Below, piece after piece: positions 13,288 to 17,939 of a DNA stretch of 17,939 bases. The stretch comes from Candidatus Iainarchaeum sp. (GTDB taxonomy: Archaea > Iainarchaeota > Iainarchaeia > Iainarchaeales > DTGL01). The stretch lies in NCBI GenBank assembly GCA_017608575.1, contig JAFCFP010000020.1, positions 1 to 17,939 on the forward strand, written 5' to 3'. The notes below the pieces were generated by a model. It made no database searches, was not told the origin of the DNA, and worked only from the letters and a program-made list of their open reading frames with translations. The number at the start of each line of letters is the position of its first letter. The stretch's first letter is position 1. A program made the position numbers and the translations under genes.

Positions 13288-14382
13288 ATGGACTCTGAAA
13301 GGATTGATCCATGGTCTTCAAAGGGAATTGAAAATTACGGGCATGTTTTTAAGGAGTTTGGAATAAAGGAGTTTCCGGATTTGTGGAAGAAGAAATTGGA
13401 TCATTTCTTTTTTGAACGCAATTTAGTGGTTGCTCATCGGGGTTTTGAAAAAGTAATGAAATGCATTGAGGAAAAAAAGCCTTTTATTAATATGACTGGA
13501 ATTGCTTCTTCTGGAAAGTTTCATTTGGGTCACAAAGTGGATATTGATTTGTTTCGTTTTTTTAAGGAAAAAGGGGCTTTTAATTATTTTGCTATTGCTG
13601 ACATTGATGGTTACACTAGCAGGGAAAAAATAAAAACAATAAAGGATGCAAAAAAAATTGCTGCAGACAACCTCGCACACGCTCTCGCCCTCGGTTTAGA
13701 AGAGAAGGACATTTACGTGCAAAGCACTCAGCCAGCGCGTTATTTTGAGTTTGCTTTTGAGTTAAGCAAGAAAATAACGCGCAATATGTTTGAAGCAGTA
13801 TATGGTCATGTAGACCTTGGAAAAATAAGTGCAGCAATACTTCAGTATGCGGATATTTTGCATCCTCAATTGCCTGAATTCAGTGGCAAAATGCCTTCTG
13901 TTACAGGCATTGGCTTAGACCAGGATCCACATGCGCGTTTGACAAGGGATATTGCTAGGCGTTTGCCTTATGAATTGGAAATGCCTTCATTTGTTTATTT
14001 TAAGCATCAATCTGGTTTAATGCAAGGTTCAAAAATGAGTTCTTCGCAGCCAGAAACCGCTATTTTTTTAAGTGATTCAAAAAAGGAAGTTGAGAAAAAA
14101 ATAGGAAATGCTTTTACTGGTGGTCGTGAAACAATTGCTTTGCAGAGAAAGCTAGGCGGCAGGCCTGAAATTTGCAAGGTTTGTGAGATACTGCGCTTTC
14201 ATTATCCTGACACAAGGGAAGTTGAGCGAATAATGAATGAATGCAGGGCTGGAAAGCGCTTATGCGGTGAAACAAAACAGTTCACAATCGATTTTTTAAA
14301 CAAATTCTTAAAAGAACACCAACGCAAAGTGGAAAAAAACCGAAAGAAAGCAGAAAAAATAGTGAAAGGAGAAATATTTTAG
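13288..14382 (+). CDS. trpS: Tryptophanyl-tRNA synthetase (archaeal type)
   Basis: This 364-residue class I synthetase joins tryptophan to tRNA-Trp. The HIGH-type signature is SGKFHLGH (residues 75-82) and the KMSKS loop is GSKMSSSQP (248-255). GLDQDPHARLTRDIARRL (about 209-226) matches the archaeal/eukaryal TrpRS element DQDPYFRmTRDvA.rl, which separates it from TyrRS. ADIDGYTSREK (104-114) matches the substrate-pocket region. The C-terminal helical anticodon-binding domain includes ICKVCEILRFHYP and a lysine-rich tail. The length is typical of archaeal enzymes. ATG at 13288 follows GAGTGA. It stands alone, divergent from endA. Confidence 0.95.
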   Translation: MDSERIDPWSSKGIENYGHVFKEFGIKEFPDLWKKKLDHFFFERNLVVAHRGFEKVMKCIEEKKPFINMTGIASSGKFHLGHKVDIDLFRFFKEKGAFNYFAIADIDGYTSREKIKTIKDAKKIAADNLAHALALGLEEKDIYVQSTQPARYFEFAFELSKKITRNMFEAVYGHVDLGKISAAILQYADILHPQLPEFSGKMPSVTGIGLDQDPHARLTRDIARRLPYELEMPSFVYFKHQSGLMQGSKMSSSQPETAIFLSDSKKEVEKKIGNAFTGGRETIALQRKLGGRPEICKVCEILRFHYPDTREVERIMNECRAGKRLCGETKQFTIDFLNKFLKEHQRKVEKNRKKAEKIVKGEIF

Positions 14383-14432
14383 TGATGTTTTAATTATTTT
14401 TTCAAAAAAGAGAAATAATTGAATGAGAATAA

Positions 14433-14837
14433 ATGCTCACGCCATTTAGAATAAAAACAGTGAATGGAAAGAAAGTAAAAAGGATGACTGGTTCGAGCAG
14501 ATTGAAACCAGAAAAGAGAAAAGAGCAAAGACAGTTAAGGAAAAACAAGGACTGGCGGGGATTGATTGAAAGGTACAAAGTGAGAAATACAAGGTATGGC
14601 TCGCAAATAGAAATAATTCAATCCGCATACAAAGAGCCATTAACCATTCGGTTTTGGGCAGATGTTGATTTAAGGAAAAAATTAAGCACGTTTTCTATTG
14701 TTGAAATGGGCAAAGACGACCTCGTAATTCTTTCCAAAGAGTTGAAGATTCCCCTTAGAATAATAGCCAGCCTCCAAGCAAAAGAGAAAGAAAGAGAAAG
14801 AAGAGCCGCAAACTTTATTAAAAAATTTAAAGAATAA
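14433..14837 (+). CDS. Basic protein of unknown function
   Basis: This is a 134-residue soluble protein that I do not recognise. The N-terminal 60 residues are strongly basic (KKVKRMTGSSRLKPEKRKEQ). A central part has alternating hydrophobics (GSQIEIIQSAYKEPLTIRFW). A more ordered C-terminal part includes MGKDDLVILSKELKIPLRII, which could be a small helix-turn-helix, and it ends with a K/E/R-rich helix. The charge suggests RNA or DNA binding. ATG at 14433 lacks a strong SD. A TATA-like TTTTAATTA (14388-14396) about 41 bases upstream predicts a short leader. It is convergent with the glutamate dehydrogenase gene across a hairpin. It is probably real because the frame is long, fills the gap and has the same base use as its neighbours. 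Confidence 0.6.
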   Translation: MLTPFRIKTVNGKKVKRMTGSSRLKPEKRKEQRQLRKNKDWRGLIERYKVRNTRYGSQIEIIQSAYKEPLTIRFWADVDLRKKLSTFSIVEMGKDDLVILSKELKIPLRIIASLQAKEKERERRAANFIKKFKE

Positions 14838-14845
14838 AAATATAA

Positions 14846-14875
14846 AAATACTGAATCTGTGCAGATTCAGTATTT
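14846..14875. terminator. Perfect 14-bp inverted repeat, bidirectional terminator
   Basis: AAATACTGAATCTG (14846-14859) and CAGATTCAGTATTT (14862-14875) are perfect complements separated by TG. They form a strong hairpin, with the innermost pairs opened for the loop. It lies between two convergent genes and includes the stop codon of the minus-strand dehydrogenase gene. T-rich sequence follows on both exits, especially on the minus strand (TTTTTATATTTTTATTC). A bidirectional terminator or a barrier to antisense read-through is the simplest reading. Confidence 0.7.
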
Positions 14876-15994
14876 GTTGTTTTCGTGGTCGTGAACACAC
14901 CACTTGCATTTTTCCAGTATTCTGTCACGGGCAATAGAAAGCGCTGCTTTTCTGGTGTAATTGGTTTCACCGGCTTTTTCTAGTACTTTTTTTGTGTTAT
15001 GAGTTATTTTTTCTTCAACCATTTTGAACATTTCTTTTTCGTTTCCACCAATAAATTCAACGTAACTTGAAATCACTCCGCCAGCGTTTGCAACAAAGTC
15101 TGGCACTATAAGTTTTCCTTTGTCTGCAAGTGTTTCTTCAACTTCTTCGGTCATTGGAATATTGGAGCCTTGCACTATTAATTTTGCTTTAACTTTGTTC
15201 ACTTCATGTATTTTCACCAAGTCAGGGATTGCTGCTGTTACAAGAATGTCAACATCCAATTCAATTATTTTATGACAATCCAGTATTTGTGCTTCGCCAT
15301 CGTATTCAATAACTGAACCCTTTTGATCTCTTGCATTGGAGAGCTTTTGGAAATCTAAGCCATTTTTGTTGAATACTAATCCCTTGATATCTGACACGCC
15401 TACCAGTTTTGCTCCAGCTTCGCTTAAAAATTTTCCAGCAAAACCTCCAACGTTTCCAAAGCCCTCAATTGCAATAGTGGCGTTTGCCAAATCCAAGCCC
15501 ATGTGTTCAGCTGCAACTTTTGTTGCATGAAATACTCCAAAACCAGTGCTTCCAAGTTCGTGGGGCAAGCCACCCATTTCTTTTGGCTTTCCAGTGCAAG
15601 CCTTTTTGTCACCAATTGTTTCAGCAAAAACTTTCATTTCATCTTCTCCAATATTCATGTCAGGAGCGGAAACATATTGGGATGGAACTTCTTGCTTTAA
15701 TGCTTCAGCGAATGCTTTTATGAGCTCTGCTTTTCTTTCCTTTGAGGGAAAATCGCTGTCAGCAATAATTCCTGATTTTGCTCCTCCAAAGGGCAAGTCA
15801 GCGAGAGCGCATTTCCAAGTCATTGCTCTAGCAAGCTTTGAAACTTCTGCCACTGACACGGTTTTTGTAAGCCTGCATCCTCCTTTACCTGGACCAAGTG
15901 CAGTGTTGTCAATTACAACAAAGCCATGCAGCCCAACTTTTGGATTGTAAACTTGAATGATTTTTTCAGGACCATAACCGTCATATTCAACCAC
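14867..15994 (-). CDS. gdhA: Glutamate dehydrogenase-family amino-acid dehydrogenase
   Basis: This 375-residue member of the Glu/Leu/Phe/Val dehydrogenases deaminates glutamate (or a similar amino acid) to the oxo-acid with NAD(P)+. Visible elements are GPGKGGCRL (34-42), MTWKCALADLPFGGAKSGI (58-76) with K61 (substrate) and K73 (catalytic), D112 in APDMNIGEDEM, the Rossmann glycines GFGNVGG (178-184) ending in VSD (D202), and VPDFVANAGGVI near the C-terminus. MTWKCAL..LPFGGAK favours glutamate over leucine dehydrogenase. The N-terminus is some 40 residues shorter than common archaeal GDHs. The start is GTG at 15994, with SD GGGGG eight bases upstream. Cofactor preference cannot be settled. 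Confidence 0.9.
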   Translation of the reverse strand: MVEYDGYGPEKIIQVYNPKVGLHGFVVIDNTALGPGKGGCRLTKTVSVAEVSKLARAMTWKCALADLPFGGAKSGIIADSDFPSKERKAELIKAFAEALKQEVPSQYVSAPDMNIGEDEMKVFAETIGDKKACTGKPKEMGGLPHELGSTGFGVFHATKVAAEHMGLDLANATIAIEGFGNVGGFAGKFLSEAGAKLVGVSDIKGLVFNKNGLDFQKLSNARDQKGSVIEYDGEAQILDCHKIIELDVDILVTAAIPDLVKIHEVNKVKAKLIVQGSNIPMTEEVEETLADKGKLIVPDFVANAGGVISSYVEFIGGNEKEMFKMVEEKITHNTKKVLEKAGETNYTRKAALSIARDRILEKCKWCVHDHENNKY

Positions 15995-16176
15995 TTAAAA
16001 AACCCCCAAAGTAAAGTTTTTTTCCAATAAAGGAATGTAAATGGAAAGAGAAAAAATTTAAAAACACTCCATTTTTTGAAATCCACCCAAAGCAAAGTTA
16101 ATTTTGCATCAAAAAGAGGCATTTTTAAAAATAATTCGAACAAAAATTAAAACACATTTGTATTTTTTTAATTTTT
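15995..16176 (-). promoter_or_regulatory. Intergenic region with GDH promoter
   Basis: This 182-base A/T-rich gap between two minus-strand genes contains no coding frame I can support. On the minus strand TTTTTAAAT (16064 down to 16056) is a good TATA box, predicting a start near 16035 and a leader of about 40 bases with SD GGGGG (16007-16003) for the dehydrogenase GTG. T-runs on the minus strand around 16142-16153 probably terminate the upstream transcript. Confidence 0.5.
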
Positions 16177-16596
16177 TTACAATTTCTTTGCTGGTTTTTT
16201 TTCGTTTTCTTCTTTTTGTGGGGCTTCTATTACTATTACTTTGTATGCTTTTTGTTTTTTGAGAAATTCCACTAATTCTTTAAAAAACTGGTTATCTTGT
16301 TTAAGCAAAGCAACTGTGTTGGCGCGTCGCAGTTTTGCTGTGTGGTCAATGCGTGTGAATGTGTCTCCCCATTCAAGCAGGGTTTCGCATGCTTTTCTCA
16401 TTTTTCCAATTTTTTCTTTTGTGGTTTTCATTATTTTTTGCCCCTGGCTTATTTCTGTTGCAGTAAAACCAGAACTCATTGAAGAACGGGTGTCAATTAC
16501 CAGCAACAAGATTATTTCTTTTGATTTAGCTGTGGCTTTTTTTAGAAATGCTTCGTTTCCTTCTCTTTTTGAAAGAATTGGAATCAGTGTTTTCAC
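16177..16596 (-). CDS. Small alpha/beta protein, possibly universal-stress-like
   Basis: This 139-residue protein is of unknown function. It has a buried strand KEIILLLVID (residues 26-35), then SSMSSGFTATEISQG, a long helical hairpin containing ETLLEWGDTF, a region HTAKLRRANTVALLKQ, a helix, and a final strand AYKVIVIEAP. It ends in a K/E-rich tail. The strand-helix-strand order and terminal hydrophobic strand recall the universal stress protein (Rossmann-like) fold, but the G-2x-G-9x-G-S/T nucleotide motif is absent. The start is GTG at 16596, preceded by GGTGG. It lies 15 bases after the stop of the upstream winged-helix gene, so the two are probably co-transcribed. Confidence 0.55.
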   Translation of the reverse strand: MKTLIPILSKREGNEAFLKKATAKSKEIILLLVIDTRSSMSSGFTATEISQGQKIMKTTKEKIGKMRKACETLLEWGDTFTRIDHTAKLRRANTVALLKQDNQFFKELVEFLKKQKAYKVIVIEAPQKEENEKKPAKKL

Positions 16597-16611
16597 CCAA
16601 CCACCATTAAA

Positions 16612-17391
16612 TTATGGAACATAAGCGTATAATTCCTTTCTTTTTTCAGTTATTTCGCCTTTTTCTTTTAATAATTCGCATATTGCTCTTACAAGTGCCT
16701 TTTTGAGGTTTAATGCGTCAGATAATTTTTCAGCTGTAACTGGTGAGTGTTCTTTTACGAATTTTAGTATTTCAGGTGAGTGCTTTGAATAAAGTTCCTT
16801 TTTTACCACAAAGTACTCTCCATCAAAGGATTTTACTCCAAGTATTTCCTTTCTTTTAATTTCTCCAGCGTATTTTTTTGAAAGCATTTTGGCTATTGAT
16901 TCATTTTTTGTAACAGTAAAATCATCCCTTTCAAGTGAAAACATTCCTGTTTTATTTTCCTTTTTCTGTGTTGTTTTTCCTTGCGCTGAAAACTCTCTGG
17001 AGCGAGAAATTGTGGCAATTGTATTTGAGTCCAATTCTTTTCTTGTTTTGTAAATTGCTTTTTTGTACTTTTCAGAGAGCTTGAATGGCACTATTTGCCC
17101 CTTTTCCCTGAGTTTTTTAAAGCATTCTTTTTCCTTTGGTGTTAAAAGGCTTTCAAATTTTCCTTCCACGCGGTCACTTAATTTTGCTGAGGAAAGCTTT
17201 TGGAAGACTTTTTCTTCCAGTTCTTTTTCAGGGCTTTTTGCTTTTTTTTGCCCTGTTTCAAGCAACAAAAAAACCCCATCTTTTGCCTTCAAAAACTCGT
17301 ATTCCTGCAGGGAATCAAGTCCAAGTTCGCGGGCTTCTTTTTCACTGAATTCAAGGGAATAACCTTTCTGGGTTTTTTTCAATTCAGGCAT
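16612..17391 (-). CDS. Putative DNA-binding protein: AbrB-like N-terminus, winged-helix C-terminus
   Basis: This 259-residue protein is one I cannot name. Residues 10-45 (GYSLEFSEKEARELGLDS then YEFLKAKDGVFLLLE) read like a swapped-hairpin AbrB/SpoVT-type DNA-binding unit. A charged helical linker follows, with PKEKECFKKLREKGQIVPF (about 89-107) resembling a small winged-helix. The C-terminal 55 residues (SPEILKFVKEHSPVTAEKLS through EKRKELYAYVP) have the pattern of a winged helix-turn-helix with its wing. A transcriptional regulator or nucleoid factor is likely. ATG at 17391 has a TATA-like TTATTAA about 31 bases upstream and only a weak SD. It shares a unit with the downstream small alpha/beta gene. 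Domain calls are by eye. Confidence 0.58.
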   Translation of the reverse strand: MPELKKTQKGYSLEFSEKEARELGLDSLQEYEFLKAKDGVFLLLETGQKKAKSPEKELEEKVFQKLSSAKLSDRVEGKFESLLTPKEKECFKKLREKGQIVPFKLSEKYKKAIYKTRKELDSNTIATISRSREFSAQGKTTQKKENKTGMFSLERDDFTVTKNESIAKMLSKKYAGEIKRKEILGVKSFDGEYFVVKKELYSKHSPEILKFVKEHSPVTAEKLSDALNLKKALVRAICELLKEKGEITEKRKELYAYVP

Positions 17392-17447
17392 TTTCTCAAC
17401 AAATAGTGAAAAAAAATGTTAATAAGGTTAATTGAGTTAAGGGCCAG

Positions 17448-17520
17448 TGGACCCAACGGGATTTGAACCCGTGGCCTCCGCCTTGCGAAGGCGGCGCTCT
17501 GCCAACTGAGCTATGGGCCC
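17448..17520 (-). tRNA. tRNA-Ala (anticodon CGC)
   Basis: This is a 73-base cloverleaf on the minus strand. The acceptor stem pairs GGGCCCA with TGGGTCC and contains G3-U70, the alanine identity pair, with A73 as discriminator. The D-arm is GCTC/GAGC with loop AGTTGGCA. The anticodon arm is CCGCC/GGCGG with loop TTCGCAA, giving anticodon CGC (codon GCG). The variable loop has five bases, and the T-arm is ACGGG/CCCGT with loop TTCAAAT. No intron is present. CCA is not encoded, since CTG follows A73. A T/A-rich box lies 20-30 bases upstream on the minus strand (about 17537-17552). Confidence 0.96.
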
Positions 17521-17571
17521 CATTAAAAAATGAGTGTATTAAAATAAAAAAAGCTGTCATTCCCTTGAATG

Positions 17572-17939
17572 CTATTTTAGTGTTGCTTCAAGTTCAGTGA
17601 AAAGAGTCAATACCTGTGCTGTGTTTCCCTCTGCTGCGGCTTTTTCAATTTCTTCAATTTTTTGAACGCATTCAGTGTTTTCTTTCTGTTGGCATTCGTT
17701 TTTTAGTTCGAGCAATTTTTGGCTTGCAGTGTCATAATCATTTGCCATGGCTGCGTTTATTATTTCTGAAACACTTGCCTTGTACTCTGGACTGACTGAA
17801 TTTGCAGCGTTTTCTATATTGCCCCCAATTGGCAATGGCAAATCACTTATGTTGTTATTTGCAATTGGCAGAAAACCATTTCCAGAATTGCTTCCACCAA
17901 ACAATGCATTTGCTTGGCTTATTAATGGCATTGCTGCTT
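17572..17939 (-). CDS. C-terminal part of an unknown protein, 5' end beyond window
   Basis: A minus-strand frame stays open from the right edge to TAG at 17572. About 122 codons are visible. The first in-frame ATG is at 17931, but the frame continues upstream, so this is probably the end of a longer protein. The visible part has a low-complexity Asn/Gly/Ser/Pro segment (ANNNISDLPLPIGGN) and then a helical C-terminus with two cysteines about 7 residues apart (ECQQKENTEC) and repeated E/A/K heptad-like sequence. The composition suggests a secreted or surface-anchored helical domain with a possible disulfide, but there is no recognised family. Confidence 0.5.
   Translation of the reverse strand, partial: AAMPLISQANALFGGSNSGNGFLPIANNNISDLPLPIGGNIENAANSVSPEYKASVSEIINAAMANDYDTASQKLLELKNECQQKENTECVQKIEEIEKAAAEGNTAQVLTLFTELEATLK

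Noticed and set aside
14390..14418. A weak A/T-only inverted repeat (AATTATTT / AAATAATT) after trpS as a terminator hairpin.
   Set aside because: It is eight A/T pairs in very A/T-rich sequence and is as likely to contain the promoter of the next gene; chance cannot be excluded.
15546..15950. A 134-codon plus-strand open frame within the dehydrogenase gene.
   Set aside because: It is a shadow of the conserved GDH frame; no SD or promoter supports it.
1..17939. CRISPR arrays, insertion sequences, integrase or attachment sites, toxin-antitoxin or defence genes.
   Set aside because: I looked for regularly spaced repeats, transposase or nuclease motifs, and tRNA-adjacent integration scars (including at the tRNA-Ala) and saw none.

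Overview
The window is a low-GC archaeal chromosome segment. Evidence for Archaea: BRE/TATA-type promoters, Shine-Dalgarno (SD) sites of the GGTG/GGAGG type, an archaeal-type tryptophanyl-tRNA synthetase, an archaeal tRNA-splicing endonuclease, a short DUF1931 histone-fold protein, and a tRNA-Ala with no encoded CCA. Small genes, tight packing and lysine-rich unknown proteins suggest a DPANN-type lineage (Diapherotrites or Micrarchaeota-like), but that placement is inference. I see no transposon, CRISPR array, prophage or defence island. No intergenic stretch exceeds 300 bases; the longest are about 182, 157 and 125 bases.

Layout. (1) Bases 1-2387, minus strand: two tandem, overlapping multi-membrane glycosyltransferases of the GT39/PMT/ArnT-like superfamily. 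The downstream one runs off the left edge. (2) Bases 2513-10466, plus strand: a complete, collinear 14-gene mbhA-N operon for a Pyrococcus-type membrane-bound, H2-evolving, Na+-translocating [NiFe] hydrogenase (group 4). It holds an Mrp antiporter module (A-H), a linker subunit (I), the hydrogenase core (J, K, L), the NuoH-like anchor (M) and the two-cluster ferredoxin subunit (N). Twelve of 13 gene junctions overlap. (3) Bases 10469-11938, minus strand and convergent with the operon: hypA-hypB-hycI, which covers nickel insertion and maturation cleavage of MbhL. (4) Bases 12014-14837: housekeeping and small genes, namely a DUF5752-like protein, a DUF1931 histone-fold protein, a tRNA-splicing endonuclease that appears to lack its catalytic lysine, TrpRS, and a basic protein of unknown function. 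(5) Bases 14867-17939, minus strand: a glutamate dehydrogenase-family enzyme, a two-gene unit of unknowns (an AbrB-like/winged-helix protein and a small alpha/beta protein), tRNA-Ala(CGC), and the C-terminal part of an unknown protein at the right edge.

How it fits together. MbhL keeps all four [NiFe] cysteines and a cleavable C-terminal tail. MbhJ and MbhN keep all [4Fe-4S] ligands. The maturation protease and nickel chaperones lie next door. The complex should therefore be a working ferredoxin:H+ oxidoreductase that couples H2 evolution to a Na+ gradient, which fits a fermentative lifestyle. Glutamate dehydrogenase suggests amino-acid metabolism but makes NAD(P)H, so a ferredoxin-reducing step must be encoded elsewhere, as must hypC, D, E and F. 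The most noteworthy points are the full Mbh operon with its maturation genes in a probable DPANN genome, the splicing endonuclease without its lysine, and a HypA zinc site with one cysteine replaced.
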